64,000 nt of DNA, taken from positions 250,261,199-250,325,198 of the forward strand of contig JARYHS010009186.1 of NCBI GenBank assembly GCA_031002005.1. Reading direction: 5' to 3'. This DNA comes from Vandiemenella viatica. Taxonomy: Eukaryota > Arthropoda > Insecta > Orthoptera > Morabidae. The number at the start of each line of letters is the position of its first letter. Within the stretch, counting starts at the first letter, position 1. The notes below the pieces were generated by a model. That model had not been told where the DNA came from. It did not search any database and worked only from the letters and a program-made list of their open reading frames with translations. Below, piece after piece: positions 23,221 to 35,649 of this stretch. The position numbers and the translations under genes are program-made.

Positions 23221-24313
23221 TTAAAGTCTGCTGGCCACACTCCTATAATTACCATTTAGAATAATTCCTGCATATGACAGTGCAACATAGTACAGAAGAA
23301 CAAGTTTAATTTCTGCCTGTTATTCTACCTCCCATTGAGCTGGTGCACATATGGTGCACCTTGATACAAATTTATAGCTGAATGTTACACTGTAGAAACA
23401 ATTAAATTCTACCATGTGTCACTCATAGTAACAGCATGTCCGCTCATTTTAATAAAATTCAGCATGTTTATCCAATTCACACACTCCATAATTAGAGTTA
23501 TGCTACTTTAGTTAACAGCAATTCAATTTCTGAAGGACCTGCTTTGTTATGTCGAAAATAAACCTTGCAACCCATAATTTGTCACAGATGGCTGAATTAA
23601 TGAATACATGAGAAATGATGTTCATATAGGTTACATAAGTATTTGTTTACCGATTAATTTGGTGACTAAACAGCAACACTGACTAAGTGAGTATATTTAA
23701 CACACTTAAAAGAAATAATGCTTGATTTTACATTTAAAGAATGGATGAAAAATGAGGAAATTTTTGTGCCTTGCCTGGATGTTCAGGTACTTCCATTAAT
23801 GAACTTGGGAACTTGAAAAACTGAATTGTCAATTAAATAATTAATAGTTTTATACCTCCTTGCAACAAATGATAACTGCCTATTGAAGAATTCCTAATCT
23901 TCAAAGACATTTTTCAAGTGACAGTGCTTCAAATGACTGTGCAACAGTTCTGGAAGCCATAAAATCAGTGAAGATATATTCAGGCATGCAGCACACAGCC
24001 ACCATTTTGAGAAGAAACTTCATGGAAACACAATGAATTTGTTAGCCATTCAATAAGACAATTTTTATACAGTCTGCCCTTTTAATTAGAATATTTCTTA
24101 TATGATAAATTACCTCAGTCATACTTTAAAACACAGCTGACTAGCAGAATGCAAAATTCATTCCTGAGCTTTCATTTTAATTTCCTGAAGGATCTGCTAT
24201 AGACTCTCTATGCTATGCTTAAATGTGGAACACAAATAACTCACATATATTACTTCAAAAATATTTGTTGCTGAGAAATTAAAAAGTACCAGTTATCAAC
24301 AAGGAGAGAGAAG
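23221..24313. other. AT-rich sequence 3' of WWOX
   Basis: Would contain the WWOX 3' UTR if the last exon is at 24314-24368. No other feature seen. Confidence 0.4.
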
Positions 24314-24368
24314 CTACAGGTTTTGTGTTCCAACTTCTTCATCCGAAGAACCTTGCTCGAAGACTGCA
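24314..24368 (-). CDS. Candidate WWOX last exon (acidic C-terminus)
   Basis: Read on the minus strand, a pyrimidine-rich acceptor TGTTTATTTTGTTGCAG precedes 55 bases. With the two bases carried from the exon 7 donor they give HAVFEQGSSDEEVGTQNL and a TAG stop. Phase, acceptor quality and the acidic, soluble tail fit a genuine last exon. Human WWOX also ends in a short tail after the LW helix, but the tail itself is not conserved enough to prove homology. The alternative is read-through of exon 7 to 27568. RNA data would decide. Confidence 0.55.
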
Positions 24369-25189
24369 CTGCAACAAAATAAACACACTATCATGGAATT
24401 ACGTACTTCTTGGTCATTTTTTTTTCCTGGGCTATCTCACTGCAATTAATCAATATTTTGGTGTGTCCATTGTGTTACAATGATTGGGCCTTCACATAAC
24501 TCTGTTATTTATAAATGTAGCCAGATGCGGGTGAAGTGAACCAATATCAGATTGTGTTGCTGCAGTGGAGCAGCTGTTGCACCACATTAGCATCTCATCC
24601 CAGGCAATTTATGATGGTGGAGGAACATGTTCTCTTGTCGTAAAACATGGTTGCTTCATTATGATGTACAAAGTTTGAACCCTGGCATCACTAATCTGGA
24701 AACCATTGTCCATATTAAGTGTGTTATTCATGATCATAATTTTTCCACCTTTCTTAACAACACTTAAGGAATGTGCCTTCACCCTCACAGGACAATTTTA
24801 TGTAAATATGAAGAGAAATGGGCAAACTACTGGAGATCTCTTCTACACTCAGAACAATTATTGGTACTGGGTCAATTGGACCAAATTGGCACGTGAGATA
24901 TGCATCATTCAGGTTATTAAAAATTTCAAATGGCTCTCTGATTGGCTGATGCACAAAAGAGGAAAACTGAAATAAACCATCATTCATCTGGGTATTCATG
25001 CTGAGAAGATGGCTTAATTTTGCGTCTACACTGATGGCATTACCAATTGGAGAATTTATCATCTCTGTCTAGAAGATTACTTTTGTGCTTCAAAGTGATG
25101 CAGGAGGGAAAATTTGTTGGTACTCTCCAGGCCTTAACCTCTTAGAAGCAACATTTTCATATCTGAAAGGATGACACTTTGTGACTTTA

Positions 25190-26670
25190 GAGAAGATAAA
25201 TATGTTTTCACTAAAACAGCTGATGAAGGCAATGACAAGGAATACACAAATAAGGTCCGCAGGTTACATGACGATTCAGCTTATTTGAAAATCAGAACAG
25301 ATCTTGTTGGCTGAGTACAGATAAAACTGTATTGACTTTCCTTTAAACTTCCAACTCTTTGAGAATGTCACTAAGAGATTACAATTATGTACCACAATAC
25401 CTCTAAGAATCTACAGCTTACCAAAAGTGCATAAGGAGGGTTTGCTTCTTCTCAAAACTATGAGCACATCAGAGCCACTACCCATGAATTGGCCTGGTAC
25501 CTAAGCACATTGCTTAGACATCTAGCAGGGCACTGGAAGCAACATATTTGAGGCTCCTTCCATCATCTCAAAGCGATGGAGCTCAATAATCCCACCTAAT
25601 GGTCAGTTTTGACATGGTGTCACTTTTCACATGAGTGTTGCTGCAGTTAACCAATGAAAAGTTTGTTGCTGGATAAACAGACTTATTCAGAGATGTACCA
25701 ACATCAATGTATTTATTGTTCAATGGTCAGCATGGTTATCAGACTGATATTGTGCATCTATGATGGCTAACTTCCTCATGGGAAACTCTAAGAGATTGGC
25801 CTTGAATCTGTGGATTAAAACTTGACTACTGCTTTTGGTACACTGGTATGTTTTTACTGTGGTTATATGGACCAGAAAGTTTCCAAGAATTTCTCTCCAT
25901 CCAATTTTAGTATTGAGCTCGAGAAAGAGAGCCCAGCTACCATTTTTGACATTATGGTGGAAAGAAAAGCAAATGTTAGGTCACATATATACATGCTTCC
26001 ACTTACCATCACCCATTCACAAGTACAAGAGTCCTACACACTCCTGTTCACTAGGACCATGCCATTTCAGATAACTGAAGAATTCAGCAATCTGAGGAAA
26101 GTTTACATGAAGAATGGTTATAATCAGTCCCCAATTTAGCAAGGCTTTAGGCATAAGTTTATTAAATGACTAGGGTGGGAGGGGTGGGTGGACAAACAGG
26201 AGACTTAACAGTTTTAAAGCCATATGTGGACAGTAGGTCTACCAAGATCAGTAGACTGCTCAAAAGGAAAAATGTAAAAATTAGGTTTTGTCTTACAACT
26301 AAAACACAGGCTCTATTGAGGTTAATGGAGGATGAAATAAGTCTACACAGATCTGGTGTGTACTGCATACTGTTTCAGTCCTGAGAAAGACAAACATCAA
26401 GACGAACAAACACTGCTGACAGAAGCATGATCAATAGATAGATATACCTAAAACAGCTGGAAAAAATTCTGCTATTGTGAAATATTGTCTTTCGTTGGGA
26501 TACAGCAAGTAAACAACATGAGGGTAATGAGCTAATGGCTCACGTACTATGGCTGCATCCTTCATGAATATGTAGAAATACAGGTGACTAATTTACTTCA
26601 TAAAGACAATGATTTCCACTTACATGGATACAACAAGCCTATGAGGTCACAGGTTTTCAAATGGTATTTG
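25190..26670 (+). mobile_element. Decayed Penelope-like element (RT and GIY-YIG remnants)
   Basis: Broken plus-strand frames follow the order of a Penelope protein. TKTADEGND with EYTNKVRRLHDDSAYLKI lies at about 25210-25310. RT motifs PRIYSLPKVHKEG and then a THELAWYLSTLLRHLAG block lie at about 25400-25540. A stretch ending LPFLTLWWK (LPFLD-type motif) and a KYKSPTH block lie at about 25890-26030. STKISRLLKRKNVKIRF and a SGVYCI block follow at 26240-26370, where the GIY-YIG nuclease begins; nuclease remnants extend to about 26660. Stops and frameshifts are frequent. It lies between WWOX exon 7 and the candidate last exon, antisense to WWOX. Confidence 0.75.
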
Positions 26671-27613
26671 TCATACAGAGATAAAAAACAACAACATATT
26701 TTCATAATATAGCTGCAATGTATATTATGCAAACTTTTGCTTCAATTACATGATTTCTTTCAGGTTAAATATTTCAATAACCAGAATAATCAGCCTGCAC
26801 ACTGTAGTCCAGTTAGTTTAATTTCAGTACAGAGTGTTCAGACATCATGTCATGAGTGAAGTCTTTGTTGTTTGGTTTGCTCAGTTAGGCAAATCCTCTT
26901 CAGTTAAGCGTGGGTTCACTACTGAGTGGTGTCACCAGTCAGGTAGAAACATTCAGAGCGGTGAAGCCACTGGCAATGATAAATATTTGGTTTTGCACAG
27001 AAATATGTGACTTTGTATCATGATATCCTCAGTAGTGAAAGGAACAGCTTAGCTTTCTGCCAGGTGATGCCAAAGTTTGTTTACATCACAGTTCAGAAAT
27101 GCTTGATCGTTAATAACTATATGTGAGTGGTACTGTGTGAATGTGTCACCAAAAGTGTTTTGCATTGTATTAGTTTTTCAACTGGAATCTTGGGATGAAT
27201 TGAAATCTGATTAGTATCAGTTGTCTGGCGTTTGTGGAAATAATATTTGACCAAGTACTGATTAAAAACTTATATGTGTATTATGTGTTGAAGACTTTTG
27301 TGGATAACCTTTGTAGCTGAGATCTTTTTCTACAACAATGATGTTAACTTTCAAGCAAATCAACTTGCGACTGTATTTATTAACCTTTCTGAATCTGCTA
27401 ACCTATTTTAACTACTCAAAACAACAAAATCACTACATGAGATTGGGTGCAGTGGTGCCACATGTCAACGTGTTACAGGACTAATAAGGATGCACCACAC
27501 ATAAGTGATTCAACAGAAAATTGCAAAATGATAATTTGAACAATTGATGGTTTAGCTAACTCTAGAACTAGATACAAAAATGTAACAAAATACAAACAGA
27601 CATTGATACATAC

Positions 27614-27822
27614 TGGATTTTCCGGGAAGGCAGCACCATTGCCATTGGTCCCATTGTATTCTCCACCATCTCCATGCTGATCCGCCAAAGCTCTTGTGCC
27701 AAATTGTAGTTCTGAGCTGCTTCACTTGGCTCACAGCGGCAGCAATTGTTGAAGTATAGACCCGAAACTCCCTCTAGGTCTAAGGCAGTGGCACAGTAAA
27801 TACTTGTTGCTGCTGCTTGTTG
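27614..27822 (-). CDS. WWOX: WWOX exon 7 (end of SDR domain)
   Basis: The acceptor TTTGCACAG enters in phase 0 after exon 6. It encodes QQAAATSIYCATALDLEGVS, then a GLYFNNCCRC block and a final LWRISMEMVEN helix, matching the C-terminal end of WWOX proteins (Q-G-A-A-T-T-Y-C-A and Y-F-N-N-C-C-R-C). A strong donor GTATGT follows at 27613. If it is not used, the frame continues to a TAG at 27568 and adds YVSMSVCILLHFCI, a hydrophobic tail that looks like intron read-through. An AATAAA on the minus strand near 27376-27381 could serve that shorter transcript. Confidence 0.92.
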
Positions 27823-28283
27823 CTGTGCAAAGAATAACTTATTAGAAATTTGGAGACAATGTGAAAATATTTTAGCTATAAAATATGAGGACTTTGGAAA
27901 ATTCTTAGCCTGACAGAATACCATTCTTGGTGAAGGTACTCATCCTTTAGAGGAAGTAGCACAAAATTTAAAATATATCTGTTTGTTGACTTTTAGTTAT
28001 GGCCAAACAACAAAATCAAGTTTGTGTGTTTTTAAAATCTTAGCCATGGTAAAATATACGTTTTAAAAAGTTTAACTCCAAAAAATGCAAAAACGGACAT
28101 CTCACCATTATTTTCAACAATGAACAAATGGTAAGTTGAAGGCTGCAACGAGAGAAAAATATGAGATAAAAAAAACATATACAATATTTTGAATTAAAAC
28201 TTATTCACGTGATAGGTACTGTGTCATATGGTTCAGGACATGTGCACGCGCTGAAGTTTACCACACGACTACTTATACGACTT

Positions 28284-28664
28284 AGGGAGCATGCATAAAC
28301 CACGTAGCTTCATTTTGTCTTCCTGTGAACTCCCCCTCCCTCCCACGTAGCCCTACATGGCTTTTGCCTCTACCACCCCCCCTCCTCACGTAGCTTTTTC
28401 CATTTTGATTCCAGAAGACATTTTGTACTGTTTTCTCTTGTCAGACGATTGTAAATTACGTACGGAGATAGTTAATTGAGGGAAATAAATATTCACATGC
28501 TGTTGTGTGTTCTGTTCCTCATTTTAACTGTGAAAAATGTTATGAAAGGAAAGCTACGTGGCCTGGCTCGGAACCCCCCCTCCCCCCACATAGCCCAGCG
28601 TAGCCTTCCAGCCAACCCCCCCCCCCCCCCCGGACGAAGCCACGTGGTTTGTGCATGCCCCCTC
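28284..28664. mobile_element. MITE with AGGG/CCCT ends
   Basis: Terminal inverted repeats of about 28 bp: left AGGGAGCATGCATAAACC and, reversed, AGGGGGCATGCACAAACC, both followed by ACGTRGCTTC. C-rich tracts (about 28328, 28376, 28574 and 28617-28631) fill parts of the interior. A right-half copy occurs at 21200-21318, so it is a dispersed family. No clear target duplication. It lies in WWOX intron 6. Confidence 0.65.
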
Positions 28665-29890
28665 ACCTATATGAAATGAATAATAGAAAGCTATCAGCAT
28701 TAAGTGTCATTCTTAACATTCTGTTATAAACACATATGAAAGAAATTGTTTTTTTTTTTTTTTAAATACAATTCTCCAATTTTTGTGTCACATTTAATTA
28801 ATTTTGATGAAGCAACATGATTTTAGTATTACACACCATAGACAAACAAGCGATGAAAATCTTCTGAAGAAGGCAAAGGGTGACCCATAAGCAGGAAAAG
28901 GATTTATTTTGTGCTCATATTGTACTGTTCATACTTTATTTATTTTTTAAAAGCCAAATTAGGGGATTGATAGACGATATAGCATTGCCACAGCAATTGA
29001 ATCATGCAATTAGAGCATATTTCAACATCTAGTAAAGAAAAGAAGAAGAAAATAGTTTTTTCTCCCAAAATGCCAATAACACTTGCTCACACAGTATTTG
29101 GTTTCCAGCCCGTATACCCTGGTCTGTAATTTGATGAAATGGCCCACTGGACAAAAGTTCACCTCATATTCGAAATTGTTACAGTGAAAAATATCTATTT
29201 TGGAGAGTTAGACATATGATTTTTTTACTGAAGGTAAAAAAAGCTAAAATATTTTTGGTCTTAATATGTTAATAAATTATAACAAACTTGGCTAAACCGT
29301 TTGATTCCTAACTACTTTCTTAAATCTTCCTCCCCCCCCTTTAAGTACTACACAAACCTAATACTATTATATTCTGTAGTGATGTACTAACAAGAATTTT
29401 CAGTAGTTCATAAACAATTTTTTCCCATTTTGACTAATAAAATTGAGTATAAAATACCTTGAAACTATAAAAGGGCGATAAGATCTGATCTAAATATTAT
29501 AGTACTACAACGAATGACTGTTTAATGTTTCGCATAAAATCTCATTAAATACCTGTTCAACAAAGTAATCTAGTTGTGACAGTAGATTTATCACTTCAAA
29601 CAGATTAGAACATATAGCTAGCTAAGCATGGGAACAAATGGCCACTTTGCCACATGAATTTAGACTGTTTGTTTAATTCACTATCTCACATGGTTAAGGA
29701 ATCATTTAATATGTTTTATAGTAGTATTTGTCTAGTTTTTTCTTCTTTTGAAAGGTCGCATACTTTCAGATTTGGTAAGTGGATGCATTTACATTTACTA
29801 TCCTTAGACTAATTCATATTGTCTTTCAGTACGATTTTCTGTTTCACTACTCCAAAAACTTTATGAATGTAGGGTTTAAATGAGAAAACA

Positions 29891-29938
<48 letters not shown>

Positions 29939-30614
29939 AAGCAGTGTTACACAAGATCTGAAGTCATTAACCATGTTACAGCTAAAAGCAAGACGAGAAT
30001 TAATTTTATTTTCTATATCGTCATAATGAAAACAAATAATTTCAAGTTCACAGTGAACACAAGCCAAAATTCCAGAAAGAATTCTGAATAACATTTTAAA
30101 TGCAGGAACAGAACATGTAGAAGCTCACATTGTTTCATATTACCTACTGTGTGTTTTTTTTTTTTTTTTTTTTTTCACACCATAGGTACAGGACTACATA
30201 AAAAAAAATTACTTATGTTGATTCTCCTTGCTCCCACTAGTATGATGGATTGATTAGTGGCAACTTTCCTGTTGAAGATTTAAGGGATCCTTATTTTGAC
30301 CCTGACACTATTGGAAGTTTTAATTAACTTTAACCTATCAATCCTTTTAAATCTTTCAATAGTCCACTAAGGACAGTAGAAAATATTTATTATACCTTTA
30401 AGAACAAATTTTAAATACTTATAGGTGAATATTTTAATTTGGATTCCTAGTGAAATTTAATAGTGGGACAAATTAAACATTTGGACAGGAGAATATTCTC
30501 TTATCAAAATCTTTAATTTGAATATTGAAATTTCTTTTATCACAAAGAACTTTCCAGCATAGTAACAATTAAGCAAATTATTTCCATGGAACTTACTAAT
30601 AAATGAATACTTAC
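28665..30614. other. WWOX intron 6, AT-rich
   Basis: No exon recognised. It holds T-homopolymers at 29893-29934 (42 T) and about 30157-30175 and a C-run near 29331. The long T-runs are likely degraded retroposon tails or simple-sequence expansions. Confidence 0.5.
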
Positions 30615-30876
30615 CAGTGACTTTGTAAACGGCCTTACTACTGTGAAAAGGAGTCTAAAGACCCACCAGTTTCTGCTAAGGTCAGAGCTCACTAGATTTC
30701 CTGGGTGTAATGAATTCACACAAATATTTTTATCCGTTGTCCTTCTAGCTAGCTCATTAGCAAATAAGATATTGCACAGTTTTGAGTTGTTGTATGCCAT
30801 CATAGACCAATACTGACTACCAGAGCTGGGAGACAAAGTACTCTGAGATATTGTTTCAGTAGTCAAATTTGCAAAC
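30615..30876 (-). CDS. WWOX: WWOX exon 6 (SDR catalytic segment)
   Basis: The acceptor ends CCATAG and the donor is GTAAGT. It starts by completing an AGG codon (R258) and ends in phase 0. It carries the SDR catalytic YxxxK as YNNSK (Y286 and K290 of the predicted protein), then a KLCNILFANELARR block, the LHPGN loop and a NWWVFRLLFTVVRPFTKSL block. These match WWOX closely (human YNRSK, HPGN, WWVY-LLFT-ARPFTKS). Confidence 0.96.
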
Positions 30877-31479
30877 CTATGGAAAAAAGAAAAGTGTAAA
30901 AATGGGAATAAGTTCTCTTGTGATATATGTGAAAGGAGATACTGAAGATATATTTTAATTATATTTACATTTTTTATGTGTAGAAGCAATGTAGTTTTTG
31001 TTTTTCCCAGTTAATTTTTGGGCTATTACATTACCAAATCCAATATTTAAAAATAAATGTCTCATTTAAATAGTAATTACTTGACAGCAGAAATTAAACA
31101 TCTACTTCATTTTTATTTTTTTGAATACAGATTTCCTACGGCCAATTTGGTGGTAATATACAAAGCTCATGTAGGATACTGTCATCTGTCATGCATTGTT
31201 TCAGAATATTTCTGATAGTAAAATACAGATAAAATGGTTTGAAGGAAAGATGAAATATCCTCATAATCTTAAATACACAGTCACAGTCTGTTTAATTAAA
31301 TAAGGACAGAGGAAGGAGCTGATGCTTAGCTAATAGGATAGCAGGGTAGTGCAAAAAAATTAGCCAGAAAATATATAAAATTTTAGGTGTACATCCTTTT
31401 TCAGAAAAAGAACATTGAGTGCACAGAATGGTTCTGTTTATATGAATACACTTTCACTCTAACAATGTTGTGAAGATTA

Positions 31480-31631
31480 TTGCTTATCACACCTAGTGGA
31501 AGACCACAGATTAGATGCAGAAAAACATGGAGGCAAAGGGATTCGACTGGAGACATACAGTGGAGGAAGAAAGTTAGAGAGGAATGGAAGCAGATTTGCC
31601 AGACGGTCGACAAAAATGGAAATGTCAAATG
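31480..31631 (+). pseudogene. Possible LINE 3' end relic
   Basis: One plus frame reads ITPSGRPQIRCRKTWRQR and then WRKKVREEWKQICQ. It resembles the GRPRKRW-type C-terminus of LINE polyproteins. Short and isolated in WWOX intron 5; could be chance. Confidence 0.3.
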
Positions 31632-33269
31632 ATAAAGAGTATTGCTTAATATATAAAATTCCTAACCTATGATTAAATTTAGGATAGCAAAATGTTTAAG
31701 ATTTTCAAATAATTGTTATTTGCTAATTAGCTTATAATTGTTTTTGAAGGCAGTAAACATGGATGCATAGAAAAATTTCGGAAATGGTTAAAAGGAAATA
31801 TTAAGGTAAATTATGAAAGAAGAAATATAAAAATTAATTTGTATTAAATTAAAGAAGACCGCATGAGGGTGACTTCTCAAAAGAATTCTGACAAGTCTTT
31901 GATTAATACACAAAAGCATTTTATTATTATTACAAAGAATCCATACATATTCTGCATTTTAAATCATCATATTTCAAAAACTGTTGAGCCGTTATCTACA
32001 TAGCTTATTCTATTAAAAATTAATGACCTTCTTTTGAAATGAAGCTGAAAAATGGACTGATACTGCTTAAAAAATATTCAAGAAAATAAAGTAGTTTGGA
32101 AATTAATAGTAATGATGTAGAATGTGACTGTGGTGAGATAATAAGAACAATAAAATGAAACACCACATAATTTAGAAAAAGAAAAAATAAATCATAATGG
32201 GCAAATGATACCATTCTCAATTGGAGTGGTAAAAATAAACATTCTTAGATATAATTATTTCTTCCTTCAATATTGTTTTACATCATGAAGTAACAAACCA
32301 AAGATAGATTTTAAATAGTGTAAATTTAATTCAGTGCTTACTGAACCAAATGTCCCCCACTAAAAAAGTAGAAAACAAGAGCAAAACAATTTTGATAAAT
32401 AATGAGCAATCTTAGTGAATGATCTTATTGATACAAGATCAGTTTTATGACAATGTAAATGTCTTAAAGAACTCCTAAGGTTCAACCACAAGAAGAAAAT
32501 GTGCTATTGGTTGAAATTTGGTACACATATTCTTGAGAACATATTATTTGAGAAAATGTGTCGGGTAAAGCTACCAAATGTATCAAGTATACAAAAGTTT
32601 TTTGAAATGTGGGTACATTGTTACATGTTGTTATACAATAAATATGTATTATTTCCCATTTGTTTTTATTGCAAGAGTATCCTAAAATTCATTTTTGGAG
32701 AGACAACTGCATTCCACATCCATATTGGCTGTAGAGACGGCACATGTAATGATGCAAACCATTCAGTTACTATGACAGACATAGTGCACCGAGATGTTTA
32801 CATTCGTATGTCATTTGTGGCAGAGTTATTAGCATGAAATGTCAATATCTGCTTGGCTGCCGTCTTAATTAGAACTTAAATGAAAACAGTTCCAATTTAT
32901 GTGGAAATGAAGCCTTACCAAGTAGATAAAAACATACATAAAGGCATGTAAATACGTTGTATGAAATATTTGTAACAAAATTTCTGGCCGATTTTAACTT
33001 CTGTGATACATCAATATACCTGTTACCGAAAGCCAAACCATTGCTGTAAGTGTCAAATTATTCCTACATCATGTGGGCTCTCACTTTACCTTAAATTTTT
33101 CCTTACAAATGTGTGTACCAAATTTCAGACCGACAGCACATTTTCTTTTAGGGAACCTGACGTAGCACCCAAACCACTTCTAATACCATTATAACAAGCC
33201 AATATTACTAATGCTGAACAAAATGAATGGTGTCACATTGTTCTCAATGATGAATAATGATTATTCACC
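31632..33269. other. WWOX intron 5, unassigned
   Basis: AT-rich with no recognised element. The 112-codon frame at 32499-32837 has no family resemblance. Confidence 0.4.
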
Positions 33270-33706
33270 ATCTTGAATGATCATCATTGGCCAGTTAGGT
33301 GGGAACCTAGAGGGAGATCCGATTCTCTCAATGTTTTTGGGATGCACAGTAGTGTTGCTGCTGGCCTCTTGGGGTGGGGAGTCATCAGGTGTGGCATCCG
33401 GTAATGACTGGTAATAATTGGGGGAACTCTTGATGTCATGGAAAACCTGTGGCCTCATGTGTTACCTCTAATGTGACAGTATTGGGGTACCATTTTTCAA
33501 CAGGATAGTATTTGTTCATACATGGCGTAAACTGCCTATATGATGTTGAGGTACTCCTGTGGCCGGCAAATTCCCCAGATCGGTCCTTGATAAAACATAT
33601 GAGGGAGCAGCTTGTACATCAAATCTGTCCCAGTGCCAGTTGTGGTATAACAGGCTACCATAATAATTACTCTGTGAAATGGGTAACTAAGGAAACGTTT
33701 ATATAA
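33270..33706 (+). pseudogene. Decayed Tc1-type transposase relic
   Basis: Plus-strand pieces in two frames retain the order of a Tc1 catalytic core: GVISSG at about 33375, IFQQDS at about 33490 (the FQQDNA block with the second catalytic D), then LWPANSPDRSLIKH (WPA-SPDLSPIEH) at about 33560. The catalytic E is replaced by K in this copy (IKH), and stops interrupt the frame. It is distinct from the intact Tc1 element at 36.5 kb. Confidence 0.65.
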
Positions 33707-34793
33707 ACAGAAGAGGGTAGATCAAGACTAGACAAGCTTGTTGAAGGCCGTGTCGTGTTCGCTTTGAATTTTGAGTTACTGTGGAAAAGAACCTGTACAT
33801 ATTCAGATGATTAAAGATGTTATAGAATTATAATAAAAAGGGAATAAATTCACATTAGATTATTATTTATTTGGTGAAGCTGGATGATGTGGAACGGAAA
33901 TTGTGTTTCTTATTTTCTCATAGCAAAGGAAATAAAACTTTAGAAGAAACTACAATAAATAATTAAGTAGATATTTTCACTACGACGACAAGGTAAAATA
34001 AATAAAAATACGAGAACAGTAAATAGAAATACGAGACGTTCTGAGAAGATGTGCATATAGAAATAAGAGACAGGACCCAGGATATCAAGGACCAGTTACG
34101 AAGGTTGTGGACCAGCTTGTCTCAGGAGAGGATACAATGGCTTTACAACACCCTTTCCAATGAATCAGCGCATGCATCCAGGCCAGAGGGCATGCAACAT
34201 TAAAATGACACTGGCACTGGGATGGAGTTGACATGTTGTATCGGGAATCTTGCTGGCTTTGTAAATTTGAATCTATTTTGTAATTACAGACAATATCACA
34301 TACCCTCTCCACACATGAAATTTCATTTTATTTCCTCCTACCCTTCTGGGTGCTTTACTTTTTTTTGTCAGGCAGTGTATTTTCATGAGAAAGGACAGAG
34401 CTTAACATGCTGTGTATTTTGTGTTCATATACTAACGAAAATTTGGTAAGTGATGGGCCATAATCATTTCTCCTTACATTTTTGTTCCAAAAATATAAGT
34501 TGATTAAAATGGTTCATTTTACTATGTCTATATGGAAAACATTTCTACAGTATCAATTGTCAACATGTCAAATTTCTGACTATTATCATGTCAGATTTTT
34601 AGTGGTGGATGATAATAGACAAATTTTTAGTAAATTTTTCTCTTGCATTGAATTTTGTCAACCATTGACATTTTAAACGATTTGCAATTGCATCAGAAGA
34701 GGCATTTGTTTTCTTAAAGAAAAGGCACTCGAAATGCTTCCTAAATTTCTGAGTTGACCAAGTAAACAACAAAACCCTAAAACAAGCTGCTGT

Positions 34794-34996
34794 TTAATAA
34801 TTTAATTTAATTGCAATGGAGCACAGGCTCCAGTGGCAATTTCCCTACATACCCATCTTCCACCTATCCTGCACCCACCTACATTTGCCCTCTACAAATT
34901 TGATCTTTAAATTCTTTCAAAGTTTTCGGTAAATTATTCATTCTTCCTGTTGGTAACTCATTCCAATCCCTGACACCCTTACCTAAAAAAGAGAAT
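34794..34996 (-). repeat. CR1-like LINE 3' end
   Basis: On the minus strand it reads LGKGVRDWNELPTGRM and a NNLPKTLKEFKDQI block, then a stop and a short tail ending in repeats of TTAAA type. This is the C-terminus of CR1/Jockey-group polyproteins. The same 3' end occurs at 46527-46730, 55200-55870 and about 58640-58740. Confidence 0.7.
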
Positions 34997-35649
34997 CAAA
35001 TACTGTAATACTGCTCTAAAGAATAAGTAAATAACTTAAAAGGCATCAAAGACTTTTTGAAAACAAGACAAATGTACAATATGAAAAATGTGCAGTTTTA
35101 GTAGCCAAACTAAACTGTTAATTCAGGCGTGATATTTATCATTATTTTTTCCTAAACACCAGGAACAAGTATGTTTGTAGGCGACAAACTAGTCCAGTCG
35201 AATGCCCCTTTCACTTTTTTTTTATTTTTGTTTTAGGGCGCGTCGACGTCGGGGTCACCCCTTTTACTATTGCAACTTTTACATCTAGTAACACACTCAA
35301 GTTGTATTGTACAAAAAGTGATAAGTAACTAAAATTGGTTTGTGGTCAGAAGACGTTTGGCTCTGGCAAACTGGACAAGTTGCTTTGAACATGTAAAGGT
35401 GTGACACTGTAGAGTCAAACTCTTTGAAACAAGGTGTAAAACCAAATAATTGATTATCTTCATTGATCATTTTAGTAAGAAATATTATGAGTGAGAAATA
35501 CAGGTAACATTTAGTAAATTTCAATTGGTTCAGCTGTGTGTGAGAGAAGATAATTTATATATGAACCAGTTTAAGGAAAAGTCTTTATCATTGTATGTTT
35601 AAGTTATATATTTAACCATCTGCAAAAATGCATTTCTTCTAGTATTAGA

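Noticed and set aside
27473..27734. Other-frame minus ORFs over WWOX exon 7
   Set aside because: The WWOX frame with FNNCCRC is the conserved one; the others are shadows.
32499..32837. 112-codon plus frame in WWOX intron 5
   Set aside because: No recognisable domain and located in decayed intronic sequence; likely chance.
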